A stretch of 64,000 bases of DNA from Candidatus Methylopumilus rimovensis. GTDB lineage: Bacteria > Pseudomonadota > Gammaproteobacteria > Burkholderiales > Methylophilaceae. A model generated the notes under the pieces. That model did no database searches and was not told the DNA's origin. It was given only the letters and a program-made list of their open reading frames with translations. Both the position numbers and the translations under genes were made by a program. The stretch covers positions 992,001-1,056,000 of the forward strand of contig NZ_CP040986.1 of NCBI RefSeq assembly GCF_006364615.1, written 5' to 3'. Shown piece after piece: positions 9,696 through 19,654 of this stretch (positions within the stretch are counted from its first letter, which is position 1; every line of letters begins with the position of its first letter).

Positions 9696-10697
9696 TTAAT
9701 GTGTTTCTGACTTTTGCTCGCGACCTAACAAGTCGATCACAGCTTCTTTAGGTGATTTACCAAAACTTAATACTTGATTTACTTCATGCGTAATGGGCAT
9801 AGATACATGAAGCGCTTTTGCTCGATTCACAACCTCTTTGGCTGTATAAACACCTTCAGCAACATGACCTAAACCCTTTAAAACTTCATCAATCGTTTGA
9901 CCTTTAGCAAGCCTTAAACCAACTTCACGATTTCTTGAGTAGTCTCCGGTACAAGTCAAAATTAAATCGCCAGCGCCTGTAAGTCCAATGAAAGTATCTT
10001 TTTGACCGCCCAAACTCATACCAAAACGTGTAATCTCAGCTAAGCCTCGGGTAATTAAAGCAGCTCTCGCGTTATTTCCAAATCCCATGCCATCTGAAAT
10101 ACCTGCAGCAATAGCGATTACATTTTTAAGTGCGCCCCCCACAGACACACCAATCACATCCTGACTTGTATAAACGCGCAAGTTATTCCCATGGATAATA
10201 GAAGCTAAGCTTTGTGTAAATGCTTCGTCGGTTGCAGCTAAGGTAAGTGCGGTGGGCAGAGATCTTACGAGCTCAGCTGCAAAACTAGGGCCTGATAAAG
10301 CACCCCAATGTTGCCCTGTTTTTTTAGGGTCGCCCAATTCTTCCATAGCAACTTCATGAGGCAGTTTTGCAGTCTCTGCTTCTAGGCCTTTATTTGCCCA
10401 TATAACCGGCGCTTTATGATTTAAATATTTGATCTCTTTTAAAATAGCTCTAAAACCAGAAGTGGGTACAACCGATAAAATAAGGTCGGCGTCATGAATC
10501 GCTTCACTCAAATTATCTTCGAGCATCAATTGATCGTTAAAAGGAAAATCGCCTAGATAAAGTGGATTTGATCTTGCTTTACGCATGCCAGAGACGTGAC
10601 CTGCATTTCTAGCCCATAGTGTAACGCGATGCTTTTGGCTAATTTGCATTGCCAAAGCCGTGCCCCACGCGCCCGCTCCTAAGACTGCGATCTTCAA
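9696..10697 (-). CDS. gpsA: NAD(P)-dependent glycerol-3-phosphate dehydrogenase
   Basis: This 333-residue enzyme reduces dihydroxyacetone phosphate to sn-glycerol-3-phosphate for phospholipid synthesis. It begins with the Rossmann motif VLGAGAWGTALA and contains GPSFAAEL and NAIAI-type segments with the catalytic Lys in GGALKNVIAIAAG. The start is a TTG at 10697, four bases after the stop of the SH3 gene, with a GGGGA ribosome-binding site inside that gene's end; no ATG is nearby. The grxC-secB-x-gpsA order is typical of betaproteobacteria. Confidence 0.96.
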   Translation of the reverse strand: MKIAVLGAGAWGTALAMQISQKHRVTLWARNAGHVSGMRKARSNPLYLGDFPFNDQLMLEDNLSEAIHDADLILSVVPTSGFRAILKEIKYLNHKAPVIWANKGLEAETAKLPHEVAMEELGDPKKTGQHWGALSGPSFAAELVRSLPTALTLAATDEAFTQSLASIIHGNNLRVYTSQDVIGVSVGGALKNVIAIAAGISDGMGFGNNARAALITRGLAEITRFGMSLGGQKDTFIGLTGAGDLILTCTGDYSRNREVGLRLAKGQTIDEVLKGLGHVAEGVYTAKEVVNRAKALHVSMPITHEVNQVLSFGKSPKEAVIDLLGREQKSETH

Positions 10698-10701
10698 TTA
10701 A

Positions 10702-11166
10702 TTAAATTCCCCATACCTGAGAGGTTTGGATGTATCCGTCAAGATCTTGTTGATAGCGCACTTTAATCCAACCATTTGCAATAAGCGGGTCTGAAAGTTC
10801 TATGACGACATCTTTTTCAATTGTAGCTACAAGCGCTGATTTAGATTCAGGGTCTTTGTATATATTTGCTTTATCTACCTTCACAATCACCGTTCTTTTA
10901 GATTGTAAATTTTTTGATTCTGCCCAACTTAGAGTGCCATAAGGATCTCTGACTTTAAGCCAGTCGCCAAGATTAACAATAATTTCTAAAGGATAGCCTT
11001 CGCCTACTAAATAAACTCTTTTAGTAGTGGCTGATGGCGCTTCATAGAGAATGGTTTTAGCAAATGCAACAGATCGAAATTCAGCATAAGCAGATTGTGA
11101 AATGAAGCACACAATCCATACAAAAAAATAACTAAAAAAAAAGTTAGTTTTTTGTGCCAACCGCAT
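10702..11166 (-). CDS. Exported SH3-domain protein
   Basis: This 154-residue protein has a signal peptide (hydrophobic stretch ending SAYA) followed by two consecutive bacterial SH3-like repeats, the first around residues 28-85 (ILYEAPSATTKRVYLVGEG, DWLKVRDPYGTLSW), the second around 90-154 (ANIYKDPES, GWIKVRYQQDLDGYI). Such domains usually bind peptidoglycan or proteins in the periplasm; its partner is unknown. The ATG at 11166 lies inside the 3' end of secB (23-base overlap), and gpsA begins four bases after its stop, so it is translationally embedded in the secB-gpsA unit. Confidence 0.8.
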   Translation of the reverse strand: MRLAQKTNFFFSYFFVWIVCFISQSAYAEFRSVAFAKTILYEAPSATTKRVYLVGEGYPLEIIVNLGDWLKVRDPYGTLSWAESKNLQSKRTVIVKVDKANIYKDPESKSALVATIEKDVVIELSDPLIANGWIKVRYQQDLDGYIQTSQVWGI

Positions 11167-11668
11167 TACCCGCTGCTTGCTGCTTTTGTTGCAAATAAAG
11201 CATTTCAAAATTAATTGGGTTTAAGAGCACAGGGGAAAAACCTGCCTTAATCACTAAATCTGAAATAGCTTCGCGTGCATATGGGAATAAAATATTAGGA
11301 CAAGTAATCGCGATAATCATTTCAAGATTTTCTTCTGGAATATTACGTAATGCGAAAATGCCTGCTTGAGTCACTTCAATGAGAAAAGCTGTTTTATCAG
11401 CAATTTTTGATGTCACAGTAATTTTTAAAGCAACCTCAAAATACCCGTCAGCCAAAGGCTTACCTGAATTACCTAATTCAATAGCAATTTGGGGGGCTTC
11501 TCGTTGTGTGAATATTTCTGGAGAATTAGGCACTTCAACCGAAACATCTTTAAGAAAAAGTTTTTCAATAGCAAAACCAGGTTGCGCGCTTCCATTTGCT
11601 TGCGGATCAATTTTGACGCTTTTTTCTGCTTTAGTTGATTTGGGTGCTGCTTTCTTTTTTTCTGCCAT
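11144..11668 (-). CDS. secB: Protein-export chaperone SecB
   Basis: This 174-residue homotetrameric chaperone keeps preproteins unfolded and hands them to SecA. The family core is visible: FLKDVSVEVPNSPEIF, LGNSGKPLADGYFEV, and NILFPYAREAISDLVIKAGF. The N-terminus carries an extra Lys/Ala-rich stretch of about 25 residues, and the C-terminus is extended by a Gln/Ala-rich tail. Upstream, 106 bases separate it from grxC, containing a possible TAGAAT -10 box on the minus strand. Confidence 0.95.
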   Translation of the reverse strand: MAEKKKAAPKSTKAEKSVKIDPQANGSAQPGFAIEKLFLKDVSVEVPNSPEIFTQREAPQIAIELGNSGKPLADGYFEVALKITVTSKIADKTAFLIEVTQAGIFALRNIPEENLEMIIAITCPNILFPYAREAISDLVIKAGFSPVLLNPINFEMLYLQQKQQAAGNAVGTKN

Positions 11669-11774
11669 GTTATTTTCCAGTCACGCGAGCTTTAAAGCCG
11701 CTGTTATTTAATTAAACGAATACAGCATTCTATCTTTTTATCGAGAATATTTAAATAAAATAAGGGGAATCTTT

Positions 11775-12035
11775 CTAGGAAATTCCAAGAAGTGGATCGA
11801 GCTTGCCTTCTAGGTCAAGCGCTCTTAAATCATCAAACCCGCCCACATGGTATTCGCCAATGTAAATTTGCGGCACTGTGCGACGTCCAGTTTTTTCAAT
11901 CATCTCTTCTAAAATAGCCGAATCTCCGTCTACGCGTATTTTTTTAATATCTGTAATCCCTTTTTTGGACAAAAGCTTTTCAGCATTTGAACAATAAGGG
12001 CAATATGCACTGGTATACATCTTAATTGATTTCAT
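11775..12035 (-). CDS. grxC: Glutaredoxin 3
   Basis: This 86-residue protein is a dithiol glutaredoxin that reduces disulfides with glutathione. The CPYC active site is at residues 12-15, with TVPQIYIG (cis-proline) and GGFDDLRAL completing the glutathione site. It is the leading gene of the grxC-secB-SH3-gpsA group and is divergent from gpmI with 74 bases between them. Confidence 0.96.
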   Translation of the reverse strand: MKSIKMYTSAYCPYCSNAEKLLSKKGITDIKKIRVDGDSAILEEMIEKTGRRTVPQIYIGEYHVGGFDDLRALDLEGKLDPLLGIS

Positions 12036-12109
12036 AGGGCGCTCACGTTAAGGAGTGTGAAATTTGATGACAAGCATTATAATTCATTAATCTTTAAAGC
12101 CACATATAC

Positions 12110-13663
12110 ATGCCTTCTACTATGTTAAAAAAACCTGTATTACTCATCATCTTGGATGGCTTTGGACACCGAGAAGATGAAAACCATAATGCAATTAAAA
12201 ATGCAAAAATGCCTCACTGGAATAGTTTGTGGGCTAAATATGCGCATAGCTTTATTAATGCCTCAGAGGAATTTGTAGGCTTACCTCAAGGACAAATGGG
12301 TAATTCAGAAGTAGGTCATTTAAATATAGGTGCTGGTCGTATTGTTCAGCAAGATCTTGAAAGAATTAATTCAAGTATCGCCTCAGGTGATTTTTTTAAA
12401 AATGCAGCACTGATCAACGCATTCAAATCAATTAAAGAAAAGGGGAAAGCCTTGCATCTTTTAGGTCTTTTTTCTGATGGCGGTGTTCATAGTCATTTAG
12501 ATCACTTCTATGCCATGTTAAAACTCGCGAAGCAATGTGATCTAAAAGATGTTTACGTTCATCCTTTCTTGGATGGTCGAGATACGCCACCTAAAAGCGC
12601 TTTGCAATATATCGAACAACTCGAATCTCATTTAAAAGACATAGGTATTGGTAAAATTGCTTCTATATCAGGTCGCTACTATGCAATGGATCGCGATAAG
12701 CGCTGGCTTCGTATTGAGTTGGCTTATAACGCATTAACCATGGGGTCTCCTATTCATCTCAGAGATCCGATTGATGCGATTCACAAAGGATATGAAAGGG
12801 AAGAAACGGATGAGTTTATAAAACCCACATCCATTCATGATGAAAATCAAAAAGCCATCACTATCCAAGATGGTGATGCAGTTGTGTTTATGAATTATCG
12901 ATCTGATCGTGCGCGACAAATTACAGATGCGCTTTTGCAAGATAGCTTTGATGCTTTTGAACGTCAAAAGAAAATCAATATCAGTCACTATTTCACACTC
13001 ACTCAATATGATCAAAATGATAAAAAATCATCGGCTATTTTTAAACCGACATCAGTAAATAATTCGTTTGGTGAATACGTCTCGAAATTAGGTTTAAAAC
13101 AACTACGTATTGCAGAAACAGAAAAATATCCGCACGTCACATTCTTTTTTAATGGCGGTAATGAAACTGTATATGATGGTGAGGATCGCATTCTAGTACC
13201 ATCCCCTCAGGTTGCAACTTATGATCTAAAACCTGAAATGAGCGCATTTGAAGTCGCACAAAAACTTACCGACGCCATTCAAAGTAAAAAATATAACGCC
13301 ATCATATGTAATTTTGCGAATGCTGATATGGTAGGTCATACGGGTAATCTTGACGCCGCGATTAAAGCAATGGAAGCACTTGATGTATGTATCGGACAAG
13401 TGGTGAATACTATGGAAGCAATTGGTGGTGAAGTCATCATTACGGCAGACCACGGCAATGCAGAACTTATGGAAGATTATGAAAATAAACAAGTCCATAC
13501 CCAACATACCACCAACGTGGTGCCTTTACTCTATATAGGTCGTAAAGCGACAATTAAGCCTCACGGAAAACTCTCTGATATTGCTCCTACCCTGCTTTAT
13601 CTCATGGGTGAAAAACAACCATCCGAGATGACAGGACAAAACTTAATTCAATTGAATGATTAA
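12110..13663 (+). CDS. gpmI: 2,3-bisphosphoglycerate-independent phosphoglycerate mutase
   Basis: This 517-residue Mn-dependent enzyme interconverts 3- and 2-phosphoglycerate in glycolysis and gluconeogenesis. It starts with LIILDGFGHRED (metal site), has the phosphoserine motif MGNSEVGHLNIGAGR, and the late metal ligands FANADMVGHTG and ITADHGNAE. An ATG at 12122 is an alternative start. A TATAAT lies at 12078-12083 in the divergent region shared with grxC, without a good -35 box. The end overlaps envC by eight bases. Confidence 0.96.
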   Translation: MPSTMLKKPVLLIILDGFGHREDENHNAIKNAKMPHWNSLWAKYAHSFINASEEFVGLPQGQMGNSEVGHLNIGAGRIVQQDLERINSSIASGDFFKNAALINAFKSIKEKGKALHLLGLFSDGGVHSHLDHFYAMLKLAKQCDLKDVYVHPFLDGRDTPPKSALQYIEQLESHLKDIGIGKIASISGRYYAMDRDKRWLRIELAYNALTMGSPIHLRDPIDAIHKGYEREETDEFIKPTSIHDENQKAITIQDGDAVVFMNYRSDRARQITDALLQDSFDAFERQKKINISHYFTLTQYDQNDKKSSAIFKPTSVNNSFGEYVSKLGLKQLRIAETEKYPHVTFFFNGGNETVYDGEDRILVPSPQVATYDLKPEMSAFEVAQKLTDAIQSKKYNAIICNFANADMVGHTGNLDAAIKAMEALDVCIGQVVNTMEAIGGEVIITADHGNAELMEDYENKQVHTQHTTNVVPLLYIGRKATIKPHGKLSDIAPTLLYLMGEKQPSEMTGQNLIQLND

Positions 13664-14885
13664 AGTCAAAAATGTCCCATTGAATTTTTTAATTCAATGC
13701 ATCTTCATATTATTTTTATCTCATTCTGCTTTAGCTGCAACTAAAGCTGATTCCGCGAAAGAAAATTTAAATGCTGTTCATGAAAAAATTGACCAGCTTA
13801 AAAAAGAATTGAGCGGGACACAAAAAGCGCAGGAAGATGCAACTGATCAATTAAAAAAAAGTGAAAAACAAATTAGCGATACTAATCGTTCACTATACGA
13901 AATATCAGTTCAACAAAAGAAAAACTATACCAAACTTCAAGAACTCAAAGCACAATCTGATACGGTAGAATCTCAAGTTGATCTCCAGAGAAAAATGTTA
14001 AGCGAGCAAATCTACCAACAATATCTCCATGGCGATCCTGGTTATTTACAAATGATTATCCAATCTGAAAATCCGAGTGTTGTCGCGAGAAATATTCAAT
14101 ACTATTCTTATGTGGCTAAGGCTCGCGCTAAAAGTATTTATCAAATGCAAGGTAATTTAAAAAAGATTGAGGCCTATAGCCTTGAAACCGCATCGAAACT
14201 AAAAGAAATTGCGAACTTAAAACAAAAGGAAGAAGTTAAGCGGGCTGAGCTCGAGTCACAAAAGAAAGATCGAGCCAAACTCATTGCAAGCTTATCTTCT
14301 AAAATTAATCAGCAACGTAATGAAATCCAAAAATTAATGCGAGATGAAAAAAGATTGACTGACCTCGTTGATCGTTTGGCAAGATTGCCCTCAGCACCCG
14401 CACCTTCTAAGCGAGAAGAAAAAATATCTTCGAAAACACCTATTGTGAGGAATGAAACTATCCCTACAGAAACATTTACAGGTCAGAAATTTGAATCGCT
14501 ACGAGGTAAGTTAAGCTTACCTGTAAAGGGAGATGTGATTAATCGATTTGGTTCGCCACGGGAAGATACTGGCTTATCTTGGAAAGGTTTATTTATTAAA
14601 TCCAATGAAGGTAATGAAGTAAAATCAATCGCAACAGGTCGAGTGGTTTTTGCTGACTGGCTTCGAGGCTTTGGCAATCTTATTATTGTTGATCATGGGG
14701 AGGGTTTTATGAGCCTTTATGGGAACAATCAATCCACACTCAAAAAGACAGGCGAAATTGTGCGCGGAGGAGACGTGATTGCTTTAGTAGGTAACACCGG
14801 CGGAAACGAATCAAATGGTCTTTATTTTGAATTAAGAAAACTCAGTAAACCTTTTGATCCTTTGGCCTGGACTTCAATCAAATAA
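13656..14885 (+). CDS. envC: EnvC-type murein hydrolase activator
   Basis: This 409-residue exported protein has a signal peptide ending SALAA, a long coiled coil (about residues 25-250, rich in Lys/Glu/Gln), a Pro/Ser linker, and a C-terminal LytM/M23 domain (about 290-405). The M23 residues are degenerate: the usual HxH near the end reads YGN and the first His/Asp pair is missing, which fits EnvC proteins that activate amidases at the division septum rather than cutting peptidoglycan. It overlaps gpmI by eight bases and ends one base before the convergent yjbQ. Confidence 0.88.
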   Translation: MIKVKNVPLNFLIQCIFILFLSHSALAATKADSAKENLNAVHEKIDQLKKELSGTQKAQEDATDQLKKSEKQISDTNRSLYEISVQQKKNYTKLQELKAQSDTVESQVDLQRKMLSEQIYQQYLHGDPGYLQMIIQSENPSVVARNIQYYSYVAKARAKSIYQMQGNLKKIEAYSLETASKLKEIANLKQKEEVKRAELESQKKDRAKLIASLSSKINQQRNEIQKLMRDEKRLTDLVDRLARLPSAPAPSKREEKISSKTPIVRNETIPTETFTGQKFESLRGKLSLPVKGDVINRFGSPREDTGLSWKGLFIKSNEGNEVKSIATGRVVFADWLRGFGNLIIVDHGEGFMSLYGNNQSTLKKTGEIVRGGDVIALVGNTGGNESNGLYFELRKLSKPFDPLAWTSIK

Positions 14886-14886
14886 A

Positions 14887-15306
14887 TTACTCACCAATCG
14901 CATGCATCAAGATACGTCGCTCATGCGATTGATAGCGATGTTCGTATAAAAAAATACCTTGCCATTGGCCTAGAGCAACTTTACCTTGCTTGATCGGTAT
15001 AGACAGGCTGGTTTGTGTTAGGGCAGTTCTGATATGCGCCGGCATATCATCTTCACCTTCAGCTGTATGAATAAACAAAGAATCGCCATCAGGTACTAAG
15101 CGCTCAAAAAAACTTTCTAAATCAACTAAAACATCAGGGTCGTAATTCTCATTAATAAGTAGGCTCGCTGAAGTATGTTGCACGTAGAGCGTTAATAAGC
15201 CTTCTTTGAAATCCGATTCATTTACCCAATCCAAAACTTTTTGGGTGACATCATAAAAATGGCGACCCGAAGTACGGATCGCCAATGTTTGACTAGCCTG
15301 TTTCAT
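14887..15306 (-). CDS. yjbQ: YjbQ/UPF0047 family protein
   Basis: This 139-residue cytoplasmic protein belongs to the YjbQ family, whose E. coli member can show weak thiamine-phosphate synthase activity; the physiological role is uncertain. Motifs are LTLYVQHTSASLLINENYDPDV and DMPAHI, with the late LGQWQGIFLYEHR. I use the ATG at 15306, one codon after a possible TTG. It lies 15 bases after clpB on the same strand and converges on envC with one base between stops. Confidence 0.88.
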   Translation of the reverse strand: MKQASQTLAIRTSGRHFYDVTQKVLDWVNESDFKEGLLTLYVQHTSASLLINENYDPDVLVDLESFFERLVPDGDSLFIHTAEGEDDMPAHIRTALTQTSLSIPIKQGKVALGQWQGIFLYEHRYQSHERRILMHAIGE

Positions 15307-15321
15307 CAATCAAGACTTTAC

Positions 15322-17904
15322 TTAAATTTTAGTAAATTTAAGTTTACCTGAAACACTATCAATCTTAATGGTATCTTTTGCCATAAAATGGCCTGCTAAA
15401 ATTTCTTTAGCGAGTGGATTTTCAATTTCAGATTGAATCGCTCTCTTTAAAGGTCTTGCACCATAGACTGGATCAAATCCTTCTTTGGAAATTTCTTCTA
15501 AGGCAGCATCCGTAATGTCCACTTTCATTTCAAGTTGTGCCAATCGATCTTTTAAATATTGTAACTGAATTGCTGCAATCGATTTCACATGATCATCTGC
15601 TAACGCGTGGAAGACAACCACTTCATCAATACGATTAATGAACTCTGGACGGAAATGATTTTTAACTTCACCCATCACAGCTAATTTAATGACCTGATAA
15701 TCATCACCCGACATCGCTTGGATCATGTTAGAAGCTAAGTTAGATGTCATGATAATCACTGTATTTTTAAAATCTACAGTTCGTCCTTGTCCATCTGTTA
15801 AACGTCCATCGTCTAATACTTGAAGAAGCACATTAAACACATCTGGATGTGCTTTTTCTACCTCGTCTAATAAAATGACACTGTAAGGTTTACGTCTCAC
15901 TGCTTCAGTGAGATAACCACCTTCTTCATAGCCAACGTATCCTGGGGGAGCTCCAATTAATCGAGCTACAGAATGTTTCTCCATAAACTCACTCATATCA
16001 ATTCTGATTAAGTGATCTGGGGAGTCAAATAAAAAGTTAGCTAATGATTTACATAGCTCGGTTTTACCGACGCCTGTGGGTCCTAAGAAAAGGAAGGAGC
16101 CATAAGGTCGATTAGGATCACTTAAACCTGATCTTGAACGACGAATTGCATCGGACACTACACGAACAGCCTCATCTTGTCCTACGACACGCTCATGGAG
16201 TTTATCTTCCATTTTTAAAAGCTTATCGCGTTCACCTTGCATCATTTTTGCCACAGGAATGCCTGTGGCACGACTCACGACTTCTGCTATTTCATCAGCC
16301 CCCACTTCGGTTCGAAGCATGCGATTTGCTTGGGTCTTGGCAGTTTCAGCTTTAGCAGCTTGTTTAAGTTGCGTCTCTAATTCTGGTAATTTTCCATACT
16401 GCAACTCAGACACTTTTTGCCATTCACCTTTTCGTGTTGCCTCTTCAATTTTTAAACGTATTTGTTCAATCTCTTCTTTGATATGTTTTGAGCCTTGAAG
16501 TTGTGCTTTTTCTGATTTCCAAATTTCTTCCAAATTGCTAAATTCTTTTTCAAGCTTCTTAATTTCATCTTCAATCAACTCAAAACGTTTTTTAGACGCT
16601 TCATCTTTTTCGCGACGCATAGCTTCACGTTCAATTTTTAATTGAATAAGTCGACGTTCTAATTTATCTAAAACTTCTGGTTTAGAATCAATCTCCATCT
16701 TGATACGAGATGCAGCTTCATCAATTAGGTCAATTGCCTTATCAGGTAAGAATCGATCCGTAATATATCGATGTGATAATTCTGCTGCAGCTACAATCGC
16801 AGGATCAGTAATCTCGACATTGTGATGAAGCTCATATTTTTCTTGCAGGCCACGAAGTATTGCAATAGTAGCCTCCATAGAAGGTTCATCTACGAGCACT
16901 TTTTGGAATCGTCTTTCTAATGCAGCATCTTTCTCAATATATTTTCGATATTCATCTAGAGTCGTAGCGCCTACACAATGAAGTTCGCCACGTGCTAATG
17001 CAGGTTTTAACATATTGCCTGCATCCATAGCACCCTCGGTCTTACCAGCGCCTACCATCGTATGGATCTCATCGATAAAAACTATCGTTTGACCTTCATC
17101 CAACGCAATTTCTTTTAAAACGGCTTTTAAGCGTTCCTCAAAATCTCCTCGGTATTTTGCTCCTGCTAATAATGCTGCCATATCAAGTGATAGCACTCGT
17201 TTATTTTTTAATGAGTCAGGGACTTCACCATTGACGATGCGTTGCGCCAAACCCTCTACAATCGCTGTTTTACCCACACCAGGCTCACCAATCAATACAG
17301 GGTTATTTTTCGTACGTCGTTGTAAAACTTGAATAGTGCGACGGATTTCATCATCACGACCAATCACTGGATCAAGCTTACCGATGCGAGCTCGTTCTGT
17401 TAAATCAATTGTATATTTCTTTAAGGCTTCTCTTTGGCCGTCTGCATCTTGAGAATTTATTTTGTCATTACCTCTTACAGATTGAACAGCTTTTTCTAAA
17501 GCCGCTTTGGTTAAACCATGTTGTTTTAATAATTTAGCCACATCACTTTTATCATCAGCCAATGCTAATAAAAACATCTCGCTTGAGATATAAGCATCAC
17601 CTAGTTTTTGTGAATTTTTTTCTGTTAAATTTAAAAGATTATTTAAATCTCGAGATATTGAAATTTCACCTTGATTACTCTCAGCTTTAGGTAATTTATC
17701 AATAGTTGATTTAAGCGACACTTTAAGAGGTGCTAAATTAACACCCGCATAAGATAAAAGTGAAGCTGTACTTCCGTCGTCTTGGTCAAGCAAGGCTTGA
17801 ACCATGTGAACTGGCTCGATATTAGGATTGTCATTCGCATTTGCAAGACTCTGTGCATCAGCAAATGCTTGCTGAAACTTCGTGGTCAATTTATCAAAAC
17901 GCAT
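15322..17904 (-). CDS. clpB: ATP-dependent disaggregase ClpB
   Basis: This 860-residue AAA+ chaperone pulls polypeptides out of aggregates together with DnaK. It has the N-terminal Clp repeats (residues 1-145), NBD1 with Walker [10 protein letters not shown], the ClpB-specific coiled-coil middle domain (about 405-525, dense in Lys/Glu), NBD2 with [10 protein letters not shown], and the conserved C-terminal cap. The coiled coil and length separate it from ClpA and ClpC. A heat-shock-type promoter lies just upstream and a strong GAGGAA ribosome-binding site precedes the ATG. Confidence 0.98.
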   Translation of the reverse strand: MRFDKLTTKFQQAFADAQSLANANDNPNIEPVHMVQALLDQDDGSTASLLSYAGVNLAPLKVSLKSTIDKLPKAESNQGEISISRDLNNLLNLTEKNSQKLGDAYISSEMFLLALADDKSDVAKLLKQHGLTKAALEKAVQSVRGNDKINSQDADGQREALKKYTIDLTERARIGKLDPVIGRDDEIRRTIQVLQRRTKNNPVLIGEPGVGKTAIVEGLAQRIVNGEVPDSLKNKRVLSLDMAALLAGAKYRGDFEERLKAVLKEIALDEGQTIVFIDEIHTMVGAGKTEGAMDAGNMLKPALARGELHCVGATTLDEYRKYIEKDAALERRFQKVLVDEPSMEATIAILRGLQEKYELHHNVEITDPAIVAAAELSHRYITDRFLPDKAIDLIDEAASRIKMEIDSKPEVLDKLERRLIQLKIEREAMRREKDEASKKRFELIEDEIKKLEKEFSNLEEIWKSEKAQLQGSKHIKEEIEQIRLKIEEATRKGEWQKVSELQYGKLPELETQLKQAAKAETAKTQANRMLRTEVGADEIAEVVSRATGIPVAKMMQGERDKLLKMEDKLHERVVGQDEAVRVVSDAIRRSRSGLSDPNRPYGSFLFLGPTGVGKTELCKSLANFLFDSPDHLIRIDMSEFMEKHSVARLIGAPPGYVGYEEGGYLTEAVRRKPYSVILLDEVEKAHPDVFNVLLQVLDDGRLTDGQGRTVDFKNTVIIMTSNLASNMIQAMSGDDYQVIKLAVMGEVKNHFRPEFINRIDEVVVFHALADDHVKSIAAIQLQYLKDRLAQLEMKVDITDAALEEISKEGFDPVYGARPLKRAIQSEIENPLAKEILAGHFMAKDTIKIDSVSGKLKFTKI

Positions 17905-17937
17905 GTTAATTCCTCATAAATTAGTCTAATACTTCTT

Positions 17938-17965
17938 ATATGGGGATGAATTGATAAATTTCAAT
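17938..17965 (-). promoter_or_regulatory. Sigma-32-type heat-shock promoter of clpB
   Basis: On the minus strand ATTGAAA (17965-17959), a 13-base spacer and CCCCATAT (17945-17938) match the known RpoH consensus CTTGAAA, 11-16 bases, CCCCATnT at nearly every position. The predicted start of transcription is about 25 bases before the clpB ATG. clpB is a classic sigma-32 target, so position and sequence agree. Confidence 0.85.
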
Positions 17966-17977
17966 CAGTTTATGGAA

Positions 17978-18439
17978 TTATTTTTTAAACCATTTATCGA
18001 GAAATGCTTTAGAGATTTTTCCACTTAATGGAGTGACTTGATGCGTTGCATCATAAAAGTATGTTCTAGGAAGCTCACCGTACCAATTTGGATCAATACT
18101 ATATCTGAGCCTATCTTCATCAACCTCTGCATATTGATATTGTTCATGCTGAGGGAGATTTGCCTGACTTAAAATTCTTTCAGCTTTTTTAGCAGACTCT
18201 TTTCCATCTACACATACTGTGATTAATTTAACGCTTGTATTTTTAGTGAGGACTTTACCAAGTTTTTTAAGGTCTTCTATACAATATGGGCAATCAATAG
18301 ACCAAAAAGAAATAATCAAAGGCTGATTGAGATATTTCGTCTCAATAGCTTTTCGAGTGTTAATATCAAACGGCATAAAATCATATGCAAATGAAAAGTT
18401 CGAAAAAAACAAAAATATTAAAAGAATCTTTAATTTCAT
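17978..18439 (-). CDS. Exported TlpA-like thioredoxin-fold protein
   Basis: This 153-residue protein has a signal peptide (MKLKILLIFLFF to FSFA) and a thioredoxin fold with the active-site motif CPYC at residues 50-53 (SFWSIDCPYCIEDL), followed by the cis-Pro segment GELPRTYFYD. It probably acts as a periplasmic thiol-disulfide oxidoreductase. The start is set at the ATG at 18439 because the signal peptide begins there. It follows the propeller-protein gene by five bases and is cotranscribed with it, opposite a TonB-dependent receptor, suggesting it maintains Cys residues of the neighbouring Cys-rich protein. Substrate unknown. Confidence 0.85.
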   Translation of the reverse strand: MKLKILLIFLFFSNFSFAYDFMPFDINTRKAIETKYLNQPLIISFWSIDCPYCIEDLKKLGKVLTKNTSVKLITVCVDGKESAKKAERILSQANLPQHEQYQYAEVDEDRLRYSIDPNWYGELPRTYFYDATHQVTPLSGKISKAFLDKWFKK

Positions 18440-18444
18440 ATAGC

Positions 18445-19641
18445 CTATTCTAGAGATATTAATTGATAGCCATCTTTGATGGTGTTCCAAGAAAGAAAGG
18501 CTTTATTATTAAATTGAATAAGCTCTGGGTAGTCTGAAACGCCATCAGTTTTTTTAATTACCTTAGATTCTAGCCAATTTTTCCCGCCATCTTCTGACAC
18601 AGATAAAACAATATAGCTACCAAATTCATTAATCTCTTTCCAAGCCAAATAAACTTTTTCATTGATACTTATCAGTGACGGGTGGCTTGGCTGAAAATTT
18701 ATATTTCCAAACCTCTTAGCGGGTGAACTTACCCAAGCATCGCCATCGATTCGCCCATAAAATAAACCTGCTTTCTCTCCTCCATCAAACCAAGCCATGT
18801 GATATCCCCAGTCCCCTCCTTTTGTTATTACTGGGCCGTGATGGGGGCATGCATCAATTTTCCAACCACCGAAAGTGGCTCTATTAATAACGACATTATC
18901 GTTAATATCAATCTTAGCTACTGCATGATCTCTAATGCCTCCATCATAAAGCTGCCGCCACATAGCAATAATGTTTCCACTCTTGTCATTTGTAAGAGCA
19001 ATTCTGCAACATTCACAACTGCTATCAACAATTTTTTTCTCAATTTTAAATGATTCGCCAAAATTTTCTGAAACAGCATAATACAAGGCTGCTCCTTTAT
19101 ATTCTTTTTCTTTATTTTGAAGTTTGGCTTTTTCTAAATCGCGCTTATCTACCCATGCTACAAAAATTCGTCCGTCTTTATTTACATTGATAGCATCAAG
19201 ACTATGTGTTATTTCTGACTTATCTTGATGAACAATCTGAGGCAATTCAAAAGTTTTGCCATGATTTTTTGATCTAGCAAACCATACATAACCTGTATAG
19301 GGTTTTGAAAGTTTCTGGGTCCATGTGACATAAATATTTCCTTCTGGTCCAATGGAAATTTTAGGCTTCGCATCTCCAGATGTAGCTATCTTCTGTAATT
19401 CAGTATTTACATTTATTGTTTTTGAAAAATTCATCCCCTGATCATTCGATGAGTCAACAATAATAAAGCCTTGCTGCTCCCTAACTCGCCATAAAGTCCC
19501 CAATTCGTCAAATGAGACAGAAGTTGCAACAGAGGGTCCATGGCTATGGCCTTCATGAGCAATACTTACCTCACATAAAATAATTACTAATAAAAATATT
19601 ATTTTTTTAAAAAACTTAACAATCGGATTTAATTTAAACAT
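18445..19641 (-). CDS. Exported sialidase-like beta-propeller protein with Cys/His motifs
   Basis: This 398-residue exported protein carries sialidase/BNR-type propeller repeats: recurring G-x-hydrophobic-WxD/W blades (IYVTWTQK, IFVAWVDKR, YHMAWFDGG, VYLAWKEI) and Asp-box-like segments (SKNHGKTF, SENFGESF, SEDGGKNW). The catalytic Arg triad and Tyr of true sialidases cannot be confirmed. Right after the signal peptide is a His cluster, AHEGHSHGPS (residues 28-37); at 209-212 is a CECC motif and at 265-268 CPHH. These suggest metal or heme-like ligand handling rather than glycan cleavage. It heads a two-gene unit with the CPYC thioredoxin-fold protein and is divergent from the TonB receptor. 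Confidence 0.8.
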   Translation of the reverse strand: MFKLNPIVKFFKKIIFLLVIILCEVSIAHEGHSHGPSVATSVSFDELGTLWRVREQQGFIIVDSSNDQGMNFSKTINVNTELQKIATSGDAKPKISIGPEGNIYVTWTQKLSKPYTGYVWFARSKNHGKTFELPQIVHQDKSEITHSLDAINVNKDGRIFVAWVDKRDLEKAKLQNKEKEYKGAALYYAVSENFGESFKIEKKIVDSSCECCRIALTNDKSGNIIAMWRQLYDGGIRDHAVAKIDINDNVVINRATFGGWKIDACPHHGPVITKGGDWGYHMAWFDGGEKAGLFYGRIDGDAWVSSPAKRFGNINFQPSHPSLISINEKVYLAWKEINEFGSYIVLSVSEDGGKNWLESKVIKKTDGVSDYPELIQFNNKAFLSWNTIKDGYQLISLE

Positions 19642-19654
19642 AGCTTTTTTTATG

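Noticed and set aside
16134-16498. Open frames on the plus strand within clpB
   Set aside because: They are antisense to a strongly conserved gene, lack ribosome-binding sites and give low-similarity, composition-biased products.
18445-19641. Calling the propeller protein a true sialidase
   Set aside because: Only the repeat fold and Asp-box-like segments are visible; the catalytic Arg triad is not evident and no sialic acid genes are nearby.
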